A DNA stretch of 64,000 nucleotides from Streptomyces phaeolivaceus (GTDB lineage: Bacteria > Actinomycetota > Actinomycetes > Streptomycetales > Streptomycetaceae). Of the stretch, positions 1 to 6,973 are shown piece after piece; within the stretch, counting starts at the first letter, position 1, and each line of letters begins with the position of its first letter. Made by a program: the position numbers and the translations under genes. The stretch is taken from NCBI RefSeq assembly GCF_009184865.1, contig NZ_CP045096.1:3844001-3908000 (forward strand). Reading direction: 5' to 3'. Under the pieces are notes generated by a model. That model worked only from the letters and a program-made list of their open reading frames with translations. It was not told the origin of the DNA and made no database searches.

Positions 1-2
1 CC

Positions 3-128
3 GTACGGAAATGGGTTCAGCTGGGCCATCTGGAGGCCGCCGGGCGGCAGGGGCGGACCCATCTTTACCGGCTGGAGGACGTGTTCGCGGCGGAGCGGGC
101 CACGCGGGGGCGTGGACGTCGCGGCTAG
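3..128 (+). CDS. C-terminal end of a helix-turn-helix DNA-binding protein (5' truncated by window)
   Basis: An open frame enters from the left edge and ends at a TAG at 126-128. The visible 41 residues (VRKWVQLGHLEAAGRQGRT, then HLYRLEDVFAAER and a basic RGRGRR tail) resemble the wing and C-terminus of small MerR/excisionase-like helix-turn-helix proteins common beside actinophage structural genes. A strong hairpin follows directly, so this gene ends its transcription unit just before the tail genes. The fold is inferred from the residue pattern; the recognition helix lies outside the window. Confidence 0.55.
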   Translation, partial: VRKWVQLGHLEAAGRQGRTHLYRLEDVFAAERATRGRGRRG

Positions 129-136
129 AACGGGAC

Positions 137-178
137 CACATCGCCCCGTCACACCACTTGGTGTGACGGGGCGATGTG
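137..178 (+). terminator. Perfect 19-bp hairpin, terminator-like
   Basis: Two perfectly complementary 19-nt arms (137-155 and 160-178) enclose an ACTT loop nine bases after the stop of the HTH gene. There is no clear U-tract on either side, which is usual for Streptomyces terminators. It separates the HTH gene from the tail-gene operon. Confidence 0.75.
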
Positions 179-329
179 CGTTTCGGGGGCTTCACAAAAA
201 CTCGTAGTTGCGCGCGCGCTCGCAACGTGTCACAGTTGGTGCAGCGGCGGAGCTGTGCCCCCAGGGACACGGCCCCGCCGTTTCGCATACCTCCGACGCA
301 CACCTCCGACACAGAAGGGAGGTCTCACC

Positions 330-737
330 GTGGCCGATCCGACGGTCACCTTCCCGGACGTCGAACGACTCGTCGTCGACTTCCTGACCGACCGCCCCGA
401 ACTCTCCACCGCGACCGTGGACAACGTGCCGCCCGGCGGGTTCGACGGCACCCAGCGGGTCGTCCTGGTCTCCCGCGCCGGCGGGGCCTGGGTGGACGAC
501 CTGCGTCTCGACCAGCCGCTCGTGGACTTCGAGGTCTACGGGCCGACCAAGACGGCGGCGCACACGCTGGCCCTGACGGTTCGTTCCGCGGTACTCGCGC
601 TGCGGGGGACGTCGTACGGCGGCGCGGTCGTCTCCGACGTGGTCGAGGCGGACGGGCCCCGCTGGCTGCCGGACTGGAACCGGGCCGCGGCGAATCGCTA
701 CTACGCGACGATCCGGCTGCACATCCGCCCCCTGTAG
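330..737 (+). CDS. Phage tail terminator / head-tail joining protein
   Basis: 135 residues from the GTG at 330, chosen for the AGGGAGG ribosome-binding site at 316-322; upstream in-frame codons have no such site. The protein begins VADPTVTFPDVERLVVDFL and has a mixed alpha/beta composition like the small tail-terminator or tail-completion proteins of siphophages, which cap the tail tube before head joining. Its position directly before the major tail protein supports this. Head genes are not visible, and sequence-level recognition is modest, so the exact structural role is inferred mainly from gene order. Confidence 0.55.
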   Translation: MADPTVTFPDVERLVVDFLTDRPELSTATVDNVPPGGFDGTQRVVLVSRAGGAWVDDLRLDQPLVDFEVYGPTKTAAHTLALTVRSAVLALRGTSYGGAVVSDVVEADGPRWLPDWNRAAANRYYATIRLHIRPL

Positions 738-878
738 GGCTCCGCGTAGGGCTCCGCCTCGGGGCCGGTCCGCCTAATAACCCGGTCGGTCAGGTCGGTT
801 CGCGTGTGCGGGTCCGATGTGGCTGATCACGCCCACGCGGCGGAGCCGCATGTCAAACACAGCCCCGCGCCCCTGTGG
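728..878. repeat. Dispersed intergenic repeat, family B, copy 1
   Basis: The spacer between the tail terminator and major tail genes contains a duplicated GGGCTCCGC segment (737-759) and, from about 803, a stretch with the core CCCACGCGGCGGAGCCGCAT. The reverse complement of this second stretch reappears at 46969-47030. The 737-759 segment recurs at 36603-36625. It is a non-coding host-type repeat lying inside the phage-like cluster. Confidence 0.6.
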
Positions 879-912
879 GGCGCTTCATCTCACCTCTCCC
901 AAGGAGTTACGC

Positions 913-1491
913 ATGGCAGGCAGCAACGCCAACGAGATCCGTGTCGCCGGTACCGGGCGGATTCTGGTCGCGCCGGTCGGGACGACCGCGCCGACCGATG
1001 TCACCTCCGCGTGGGGGTCCGGCTGGAAGGACCTCGGCTACACCTCGCAGGACGGCATCAAGCTGGCGAAGAAGGACAAGCTCGACCCGGTCGAGACCTG
1101 GCAGTCCGTGTCCCCGGCCCGGTTCATCTACTCGGACCGCGACCTGACGGTGAAGTTCCAGCTGCTCCAGCTGAACGAGGACACCCTGCCGTTCTTCATG
1201 GGCGGTGACGCGGTCGCGGAGACCACCACCGGTTCCGGCGTCTACAAGTACGAGCTGGCCGCCGACCCGAAGTTCAACGAGAAGGCGCTGGGCATCGAGT
1301 TCAGTGACGGTACGGACATCACGTACCGCTTCGTCGTCTCGCGCGGCCAGGTCACCGAGACCGAGGAGCTGTCCCTGACCCGTACGGCCTCCATCAAGCT
1401 CGGTGTCACCTTCACCGCGCTGGCCGTCGACAACACCAAGCCGCTGGCCACCTTCCTGATGAAGGACCCGGCGTACGGCACGGCCTCCTGA
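913..1491 (+). CDS. Major tail protein (tail tube)
   Basis: 192 residues from ATG 913 with AAGGAG at 901-906. The N-terminal pattern (GTGRILVAPVGTTAPTDVT, then WKDLGYTSQDGIKL) and the later WQSVSPARFIYSDRDLTVKFQLLQLN stretch, split here, are typical of siphophage tail-tube proteins of actinophages. These polymerise around the tape measure to form the tube. The length is normal for an undecorated tube protein with no extra Ig-like domain. It sits between the tail terminator and the paired chaperones, the canonical order, and is probably co-transcribed with them. Confidence 0.8.
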   Translation: MAGSNANEIRVAGTGRILVAPVGTTAPTDVTSAWGSGWKDLGYTSQDGIKLAKKDKLDPVETWQSVSPARFIYSDRDLTVKFQLLQLNEDTLPFFMGGDAVAETTTGSGVYKYELAADPKFNEKALGIEFSDGTDITYRFVVSRGQVTETEELSLTRTASIKLGVTFTALAVDNTKPLATFLMKDPAYGTAS

Positions 1492-1634
1492 TCCACCCTC
1501 CCCCACCGGGCGGGGCCGGGACCTCCCCCTCCCCCGGCCCCGCCCGGTACCTCTCGCACGTTCTTCGTCCTCACCCTTCGTCCTCACCCTTCGTCCTCAC
1601 CCTTCGTCTTCACCACACCAAGAGGAGTAGCTCC

Positions 1635-1922
1635 ATGGCATTCGACGTCGGCGCCGCCCGTGCCCAGCGGCAGGAGGCGCTCGGTCGCGCCTGGTCCTTC
1701 ACCGTCGAGGGGGACACGTTCACGCTCCCCACCGAGCTGACCCGCAAGACCGCGCGCACCCTGCGCGACCTCGACGACAACGACGTGGACGGTCTGCTGC
1801 GCGCGCTCCTGGGCGACGCCCAGTACGAGCGCTTCGACCGCCTCGACGTCACCATGCAGGACATCGCCGCGATCATGGAGGCGTACGGCAAGGAGACCGG
1901 GCTCGGCCTGGGGGAAGGCTGA
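1635..1922 (+). CDS. Tail assembly chaperone, upstream partner (gpG-like)
   Basis: 95 residues from ATG 1635 with GAGGAG at 1622-1627. It follows the major tail protein and has the helical, acidic composition (RTLRDLDDNDVDGLLRALLG) of the first tail-assembly chaperone, which loads the tail tube protein and tape measure during assembly. Its last codons are CTG GGG GAA GGC TGA. The GGGGGAA run with a large hairpin just downstream suggests that part of the translation shifts -1 into the next reading frame to make a longer gpGT-like product. Confidence 0.7.
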   Translation: MAFDVGAARAQRQEALGRAWSFTVEGDTFTLPTELTRKTARTLRDLDDNDVDGLLRALLGDAQYERFDRLDVTMQDIAAIMEAYGKETGLGLGEG

Positions 1923-1956
1923 GCCTCGGCGTGTTCGTCGACGAACACGCCGAGGC
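1910..1956 (+). promoter_or_regulatory. Probable programmed -1 ribosomal frameshift site (slippery heptamer plus hairpin)
   Basis: The heptamer GGGGGAA (1910-1916) is phased G GGG GAA in the upstream chaperone frame. After a 6-nt spacer comes a perfect 17-bp inverted repeat (1923-1939 and 1940-1956) that can fold into a very stable stem. The downstream chaperone lies exactly in the -1 frame, which is open back through the slip site. The P-site codon re-pairs perfectly after slippage; A-site re-pairing (GAA to GGA) is imperfect. The GTG at 1931 lies inside the stem, making independent initiation unlikely. Confidence 0.75.
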
Positions 1957-2371
1957 CCTCGAAGCGGACCTGCTCCGCCACTACGGCGTGGACCTGCTCG
2001 ACTGGCACCGCGGCCGGCTCTCCTCCCGCCGGCTCGCGGTGCTGGTCAGGCATCTGCCACGCGACAGCGCGACCCTCCAGGACATCCATGGCGAGGCCGC
2101 CCACTGGTCCGTCGCCGACCACCTGCTGGCGTCCGTCGTCGACCAGCTCGCGGAGGCGAACTGGATGTTCGCCACGGTGAACCGGGACGAGGACGCGGAC
2201 CCGCTGGAGTACCCGACGCCGGTGCCGCGCCCACTGCCGGGGGACGGGGAGCCGTCACCGTCGCTTTCGCCGTCGCCGTCGCCATCGCCATCGCCATCGC
2301 CATCGGCGTCCTCGGCCGCCGAGCCGGTTCGGAATCCGTCGGCGATCGAACTCGCCCAGTTCTTCCGTTGA
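1931..2371 (+). CDS. Tail assembly chaperone, -1 frame extension (gpT-like)
   Basis: The open frame runs to TGA at 2369-2371. The nominal GTG at 1931 gives 146 residues but is buried in a hairpin, so the natural product is probably the frameshift fusion: about 94 residues of the upstream chaperone followed by about 151 residues read from 1916, roughly 245 in all. The N-terminal part (EADLLRHYGVDLLDW, RRLAVLVRHLP) matches the style of second chaperones in actinophages. The C-terminal third holds an (SP)n tract from 6-nt repeats around 2262-2315, then a short conserved-looking tail ending AIELAQFFR. Confidence 0.65.
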   Translation: MFVDEHAEALEADLLRHYGVDLLDWHRGRLSSRRLAVLVRHLPRDSATLQDIHGEAAHWSVADHLLASVVDQLAEANWMFATVNRDEDADPLEYPTPVPRPLPGDGEPSPSLSPSPSPSPSPSPSASSAAEPVRNPSAIELAQFFR

Positions 2372-2379
2372 GTTGAGTC

Positions 2380-2409
2380 GACCTGACCTGACCTGACCTG
2401 ACCCGACCC
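2380..2409. repeat. Pentanucleotide tandem repeat
   Basis: Four perfect ACCTG units followed by two ACCCG variants lie between the chaperone stop and the ribosome-binding site of the next gene. It is non-coding. It may be a recombination scar at the left edge of the inserted fibre-like gene. Confidence 0.7.
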
Positions 2410-2427
2410 GAGGAGTGATCCCGTCCC

Positions 2428-3078
2428 ATGACCCTCTACACACCCCTCGGTGGGCTGCCGTACCCGCAGCCCACCGACACCGCGAACCTCCCCCTGCACC
2501 TCCAGTCCCTGGCCGAGGGCATCGACGGCCGGACGGTCCTGCGGTACGCGACCGCCGCCGAACGGGACGCCACGATCACCACGCCGGCCACCGGCATGGT
2601 CGCCTGGCTGACCAGCCCCGGCACGCTCAGCTACTACACCGGCTCGGCGTGGGTGGCGATGGGCGCCTGGAACACGTACACCCCGGTCTGGACGGCCGAG
2701 ACGACCAACCCGGCGATCGGGAACGGCAGCCTGACCGGCAGGTACGCGATCGTCGGCAAGACCTGCCACTTCACGCTGCTCGCGCAGTTCGGCTCGACGA
2801 CGACGTACGGCAGCGGCGCCTACTACTTCGCGTACCCCGTCAAGGCGGGGGCGATGGGCGGATACCCCCAGCACCGCGGGGTGGCGACCAGCGCGACGGG
2901 CCGCGGGCTGATCACCTGCCAGCCGACGGCGACCAGCAACGCGACGATCTACTCGCTGTGGGGTCCGGGCTCGACCTCGTCCTCCGCGCTCTCCCAGCTC
3001 GGGAGCGGTGGTCTGTTCGGAACGGCCTGGGCGAACGGGAACATCGTCCGGATCGACGGGACGTACGAGGTGGCGTGA
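2428..3078 (+). CDS. Tail fibre-like minor structural protein (paralogue of the gene at 10641)
   Basis: 216 residues from ATG 2428 with GAGGAG at 2410-2415. The first 80 or so residues (YTPLGGLPYPQPTDTANLPL, then HLQSLAEGIDGR and GMVAWLTSPG) are nearly the same as those of the fibre gene at 10641-11297, while the C-terminal halves differ. A shared attachment-type N-terminus with divergent beta-rich, Gly/Ser/Thr-rich C-termini is the usual pattern of exchangeable receptor-binding proteins. Its place between the chaperones and the tape measure is unusual, since fibres normally lie after the hub. Confidence 0.6.
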   Translation: MTLYTPLGGLPYPQPTDTANLPLHLQSLAEGIDGRTVLRYATAAERDATITTPATGMVAWLTSPGTLSYYTGSAWVAMGAWNTYTPVWTAETTNPAIGNGSLTGRYAIVGKTCHFTLLAQFGSTTTYGSGAYYFAYPVKAGAMGGYPQHRGVATSATGRGLITCQPTATSNATIYSLWGPGSTSSSALSQLGSGGLFGTAWANGNIVRIDGTYEVA

Positions 3079-3221
3079 GCCGCGGCCGAACCCCACGGAG
3101 GCGTGGCCGATATCCGCCCCCCTGTTCGCCCTGGCCGCCACAGGCGATTCGGGTATCCTCCGAGGAGTTATCGAGCATATGTTCGAAGCACATGTGTGGA
3201 GTCTGCGGGAGTGGGGGCCGA

Positions 3222-3569
3222 GTGACGAACAACGAGGGCGAGGCATGGGGCGGCGTCGAGCTGGATCGAGCCGAGGCCGAACTCCGGCAGGTCCTTGCCG
3301 TACGCATGCAGCGGGCCGTCCCGGCGGACCTGGTCGTCACCACCCGGACCGAGATCGAGAAGCGCGAGTTCAGGGCGTACGGACAGGGGTGGCGGGACCG
3401 CGGCGAACACGAGGAACAGCGAAGCCGGTCCGCGGCGCCCCACCGCGACCCCGGCGGCAAGATCCTCCCGTTCCCCCAGCAGACGCCCCCGCCGGCCGCA
3501 CCCCCGCACCCGCATCCCCACCCGCACCCGCCGACCGCGCGCCCGCACCCCTCGGACGACGACCTGTAG
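3222..3569 (+). CDS. Hypothetical protein with EFRAYGQGW and ILPFP motifs
   Basis: 115 residues from GTG 3222, preceded by a G-rich stretch at 3210-3218. The core LVVTTRTEIEKREFRAYGQGWRD, quoted in part as EIEKREFRAYGQGW, and the later GGKILPFP motif are shared with the convergent gene at 3623-4069 (EMERREFAAYAHGW and GGVIIPFP). The C-terminus is a His/Pro-rich tail. I do not recognise a family. The motif pair suggests a short helix followed by a small strand. It is probably an accessory (moron) gene within the tail cluster. Confidence 0.55.
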   Translation: MTNNEGEAWGGVELDRAEAELRQVLAVRMQRAVPADLVVTTRTEIEKREFRAYGQGWRDRGEHEEQRSRSAAPHRDPGGKILPFPQQTPPPAAPPHPHPHPHPPTARPHPSDDDL

Positions 3570-3622
3570 GACGACGATCTACCGGACGGCACTGCTGGGT
3601 GGCTCGGACGCGGGCGCACGTG

Positions 3623-4069
3623 TCAATGGTCAAAAAAATCCCGGCGGTCCGGCCGCCGGGATGACCCACGTTCGAGCTTCGGGATGGTCGGCGACTTCGA
3701 TCGAGCGCTCTTCTCGACGAATCGGGGCCGCCGTTTTCGAGGCGGCGGAGCGGGTTCCTCGGGCTCCCCCTGACGGGCGCCCTCGGCGCCGCCGGCGTCC
3801 GGCTCCCCCGGAAACGGAATGATCACGCCGCCTTCCAGCAGCGTCAGTTCGGGCCGCCGCAATTGCGGAGGCAACGACGCCAGGGCGTCGTTCCAGCCAT
3901 GCGCATAGGCGGCGAACTCCCGCCGCTCCATCTCGGCGGCGGTGAACAGCACGACTTCCGAACCGCCGTGCGCCCGCACCAGCCTGACCAACTCGTCGAC
4001 GAGTAACGCGACATCCACATCCGGAGCCGCCCCACCCGCCTCAACCTCAGTACCGCGCTCCCCGTCCAC
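3623..4069 (-). CDS. Hypothetical protein, homologue of the convergent gene at 3222
   Basis: 148 residues from GTG 4069 on the minus strand. Residues of the middle region (LLVDELVRLVRAHGGSEVVL, EMERREFAAYAHGW and VIIPFPGEP) align with the convergent 115-residue gene, so the two are diverged copies. The tail is basic and Pro-rich. It is the only minus-strand gene in the tail cluster, which is typical of a separately transcribed moron. The last codons and stop overlap an intrinsic terminator hairpin with a seven-T tract. Function unknown. Confidence 0.55.
   Translation of the reverse strand: MDGERGTEVEAGGAAPDVDVALLVDELVRLVRAHGGSEVVLFTAAEMERREFAAYAHGWNDALASLPPQLRRPELTLLEGGVIIPFPGEPDAGGAEGARQGEPEEPAPPPRKRRPRFVEKSARSKSPTIPKLERGSSRRPDRRDFFDH
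3638..3662 (-). terminator. Intrinsic terminator overlapping the stop codon region
   Basis: On the minus strand, 10-bp arms (3653-3662 and 3638-3647) around a 5-nt loop are followed by seven T residues (3632-3638), a textbook rho-independent terminator that is rare in this GC-rich genome. The stem and U-tract encode the last residues of the gene ending at 3623, so termination and the last codons coincide. Confidence 0.75.
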
Positions 4070-4479
4070 GCACTACCCCCGTCACGCCCTCCGAAGAAGG
4101 CCATTCATCCCCGTACCGGCAGAACCGGCGCCCCTCCGTCAGCAACTCCGCCAAAACGACATTGAGCTGCGAGTTTCGGGCAAGCGGAGAATACTCGACG
4201 AAGCTGTGTTCGTCACGTATGCAAGTCGTGAATAAAGTACATTTCACCGCAAGACGGTTGAGGTGCTATTTGCACCCGGGGGCACAATTCTGGACTTCCG
4301 GGACAGAGCGAAAACGCCCTGCCGGTGGTCGCCCATCTCCGCCCCCATGGCCGTGACGCCCGTGAGTCGCACCCCCGAGACCGTCCCACGCACGTTGGCG
4401 AGCCCTTGTTCTCAGTTTTCTCCAATCGGCCTCCTGCTACCCTCCGATCGCATATTTGTCGCGCCGTGAGGGGGCAGGA
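4070..4479. other. Gene-free divergent promoter region between two accessory genes
   Basis: 410 bases between the minus-strand gene starting at 4069 and the plus-strand gene starting at 4480. It is less GC-rich than its surroundings around 4155-4260 and 4405-4460, as expected for divergent promoters. No convincing open frame, RNA gene or strong repeat was seen. Promoter elements could not be assigned confidently. Confidence 0.4.
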
Positions 4480-5037
4480 GTGAGCTTCGAGGGATTTCCG
4501 GTGAGCGGCTGGCAGAGCAGGGAGATTCCGGTCCATCGGCCGACAGGCAGTCCGGCGATTCTGGTCGCGCGGTCACGTGGCCCGTTGACCGATTTCTTCA
4601 TCAAACCGGTCATCGACACACCGGCGACGAAGAAAGAAGACCCCGCCCTGTTCCAGACGTTCGGAACCGCTCCCCATATGTTCGTCCTGCCCGGCCGGTA
4701 CACCCATGTCAAAGTGGAACGGATAGGACGGGGGGCGAGCGGCGTCGCCCGTTGGAACCTCGACCGGATATCCGACGACGCGCTCCGCCCGTTGAAGGGG
4801 CGAGTGACCGGAACGGGGGCCGAGGTCTTCACCTGGCGGGGTGGAGAAGGCCGGCTCCGCTTCGACTTCTCGAACCACAAGTACGGGTTCCGTTCGGAAT
4901 TCAGCCTCTTCGCCTTCGAGGACGGTGCGGAAGTCCGGCTGGAACGAGAAGGATCCACCCGCGGGACCGTCACCGTTCCCGGTCCCGGTTTCGTGCGCAT
5001 CCAGGCACCGGGGGAATGGAAGGTCGACGTGGCCTGA
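4480..5037 (+). CDS. Hypothetical phage-region protein, likely beta-rich
   Basis: 185 residues from GTG 4480, chosen because a GAGGGG site lies six bases upstream (4468-4474); a TTG at 4456 is possible. The sequence alternates hydrophobic and charged residues (GHMFVLPGRYTHVKVER-like strands, GFRSEFSLFAFEDGAEVRLE), suggesting a beta sandwich. No signal peptide or membrane segment is present. I do not recognise it. Flanked by accessory genes and followed by its own hairpin, it looks like an independent cargo gene in the tail cluster. Confidence 0.5.
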   Translation: MSFEGFPVSGWQSREIPVHRPTGSPAILVARSRGPLTDFFIKPVIDTPATKKEDPALFQTFGTAPHMFVLPGRYTHVKVERIGRGASGVARWNLDRISDDALRPLKGRVTGTGAEVFTWRGGEGRLRFDFSNHKYGFRSEFSLFAFEDGAEVRLEREGSTRGTVTVPGPGFVRIQAPGEWKVDVA

Positions 5038-5065
5038 AACCAACGATCCGCATCCACACACGCAA

Positions 5066-5098
5066 GCTGCCCTCCGTGGTTCGACCGCGGGGGGCAGC
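5066..5098 (+). terminator. Hairpin terminator
   Basis: 14-bp stem (5066-5079 and 5085-5098) with two G-U pairs around a TTCGA loop, 28 bases after the stop of the 4480 gene. No T-tract. Confidence 0.6.
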
Positions 5099-5115
5099 CG
5101 CATTCAGGAGCAGAC

Positions 5116-5658
5116 ATGGGAGTTTACGAGGACATCGGCACACGGCTGAACTACGCCGAGGAGAACATCGCCACCATCAAGGCCGAACTTGTCACAGTCG
5201 CCCACTCGACCAACATCACGAAGCCGGAGATCAACGGAATCGTCGGTGAGTTCGTCGGGGCGAATTTCGGCTTCAAGATCTTCAACATGGAGAAGACCCT
5301 CTTCGACTACCAGGAGATCCAGGACAGGAAGGTCGGTCTTCTCTCCACCCAGCTGAAGGACCGCATCGACAAACTCCTCGGCGACTGGCCCGCGGACAGC
5401 GGTGGAATCATCGCCGACCACGACAAGCGCATCAAGAAGGCCCAGGAGACCGCCGACAGGGCCGACCGTTCCGCGACCGAGGGCAAGCGGATCGCCGCGG
5501 GTGCCGACCGGAAGATCAACAGCATGGTGTCCGGCGTGCAGCGCGAGGGCCAGGCCCGCCCACGACCGGTCCGTGAGGTCCGGGAACTACGTGACGCCGC
5601 CACCGTGCTCAACCAACTGGAGCACAGGGTCAACCGACTTGTGGCCGCCCTGTCCTGA
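5116..5658 (+). CDS. Hypothetical coiled-coil protein preceding the tape measure
   Basis: 180 residues from ATG 5116, with AGGAGC at 5105-5110. The sequence is strongly helical with heptad-like spacing (LNYAEENIATIKAELVTV; KRIKKAQETADRADRSATEG) and ends RDAATVLNQLEHRVNRLVAAL, all consistent with coiled coils. No enzyme motif or membrane segment is present. Its position directly before the tape-measure gene, 26 bases away, suggests a tail-assembly or tail-tip partner, but the family is not recognised. Confidence 0.5.
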   Translation: MGVYEDIGTRLNYAEENIATIKAELVTVAHSTNITKPEINGIVGEFVGANFGFKIFNMEKTLFDYQEIQDRKVGLLSTQLKDRIDKLLGDWPADSGGIIADHDKRIKKAQETADRADRSATEGKRIAAGADRKINSMVSGVQREGQARPRPVREVRELRDAATVLNQLEHRVNRLVAALS

Positions 5659-5684
5659 CCCCTTTTCGACAAGGAGGTATTTCC

Positions 5685-6743
5685 ATGGGCCTGAAGAATT
5701 CCCTGTCCGGCGCATCCGCCCAGATCAAGAGGTTCGCCGGTGAGATGCGGGAAAGTCAGACGAGTCTGACCCGGATCCAGAACTCGGTGAACGGCGCCTC
5801 GCGTGCCGTCACCGGAATCAAGAACAGCACGGACAAGGCCGGGGCCTCGTTCGGCAGACTGAAGTCGGGCGCGCAGGGCGGCAACAGCGGTGTCACCCAG
5901 CTCAAGTCGTCCCTCGGACAGGCCGACACCGCCTTGACCAAGTCCCGGACCGGGACCGACAAGCTGAAGTCCTCGCTCGACAAGCTCAAGTCGTCCGCCA
6001 ACAACGCCAAGACCGCTCTGCAGGGCGTCAAGCAACAGGCCGACGCCGTGGAGAAGTCCGTGGGCAAGGCGGGCAAGAACGCCGACAAGGGCGGGAAGTC
6101 CATGGGCAGTCTGGGCAAGGGGCTCAAGGGAGCCTCGGTCGCCCAGCGCGGGCTCAACCTGGCCATGGCGGCCAACCCGTTCGGGTTGATCATGACCCTC
6201 GTCGGGCCGCTGATCGCCAAGTTCGTCAACATGGACAAGGTCGCCGCCCTGGTCAAGCGAGGCCTGGTCGCCGCCTGGAGTGCCATCAAGAGTGCCTCGT
6301 CGTCGGCGGCGAAGATGCTCGGCCCGCTCTTCAAGGGCGTCGTCAACGGGTTCATGTTGCCGTCGCGGATGCTGATCCGGGGCCTGAACGCGCTGATCGG
6401 CTCGTTGAACCGGGTCAAGATCAAGGTGCCGGACTGGGTACCGGTGATCGGTGGCAAGGGGTTCCAGTTCAACCTGCCGACCCTCCCCGTCCCGCAACTC
6501 GCCAAGGGCGGCATCGTGCAGGCCCGTTCCGGCGGCACGCTCGCGCTGCTCGGTGAGGCCGGCGAGCACGAGGCGGTCATCCCGCTGTCCAAGCTGGAGC
6601 GGATGCTCGGCTCCGGCGGGGGCCTGCGCACCCTCGCCTCCGCCGTGGAGCGCCTCGCCGACCGCCCCGTCGTCCTCCAGGTCGACTCCCAGGAGATCGC
6701 CCGCGCGGTGTTCCTCGGCCAGCGGCAGCTCGCCCGGCGGTAA
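5685..6743 (+). CDS. Tape measure protein (short)
   Basis: 352 residues from ATG 5685 with AAGGAGG at 5670-5676. Residues 1-150 are a lysine/serine-rich helical region with quasi-repeats (TDKLKSSLDKLKSSANNAKT). A hydrophobic segment follows around 155-180 (LNLAMAANPFGLIMTLVGPL). The C-terminus contains the tape-measure signature AKGGIVQARSGGTLALLGEA followed by GEHEAVIPLSKLERML. The tape measure sets tail length. At about 0.15 nm per residue this would specify a tail of roughly 50 nm, far shorter than usual siphophage tails. Confidence 0.75.
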   Translation: MGLKNSLSGASAQIKRFAGEMRESQTSLTRIQNSVNGASRAVTGIKNSTDKAGASFGRLKSGAQGGNSGVTQLKSSLGQADTALTKSRTGTDKLKSSLDKLKSSANNAKTALQGVKQQADAVEKSVGKAGKNADKGGKSMGSLGKGLKGASVAQRGLNLAMAANPFGLIMTLVGPLIAKFVNMDKVAALVKRGLVAAWSAIKSASSSAAKMLGPLFKGVVNGFMLPSRMLIRGLNALIGSLNRVKIKVPDWVPVIGGKGFQFNLPTLPVPQLAKGGIVQARSGGTLALLGEAGEHEAVIPLSKLERMLGSGGGLRTLASAVERLADRPVVLQVDSQEIARAVFLGQRQLARR

Positions 6744-6750
6744 CCCCCAC

Positions 6751-6849
6751 GGAGCCCACGGACCGACGGAGTCCACGCCCCCCGGAGCCCACGGACCGAC
6801 GGAGTCCACGCCCCCCGGAGCCCACGGACCGACGGAGTTCACGAACCCC
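6751..6849. repeat. Three tandem 33-bp repeats
   Basis: Units start at 6751, 6784 and 6817, with a degenerate fourth start at 6850. The first two are identical and the third differs by a few bases. They fill the gap between the tape-measure stop and the following terminator. The period is a multiple of three, but no frame has a start or other coding support. Confidence 0.8.
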
Positions 6850-6867
6850 CCGGAGTCCAGCAGCAGT

Positions 6868-6906
6868 CGATGGCATTCGGCAGTCCGCCGCCGCCATCGG
6901 CTTTTT
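6868..6906 (+). terminator. Intrinsic terminator after the tape measure gene
   Basis: A 7-bp outer stem (6868-6874 and 6893-6899), a 4-bp inner stem and a run of five T residues (6902-6906). It could reduce transcription from the tape-measure gene into the distal tail genes. Confidence 0.65.
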
Positions 6907-6973
6907 CATGCCCGCCTCCGCCCACCGCCCATCCGACTACCCGCCCACCCGCCCACACCCACCAGGGGAGATC

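Noticed and set aside
1931..1933. GTG as an independent start for the second chaperone
   Set aside because: It lies inside a perfect 17-bp hairpin with no well-placed ribosome-binding site; frameshifting explains expression better.
5307..6842. Long minus-strand open frame opposite the tape measure
   Set aside because: It is a high-GC shadow of the plus-strand gene: the frame opposite has no ribosome-binding site, and its repeated VGPWAPGG N-terminus is only the 33-bp repeat read in reverse.
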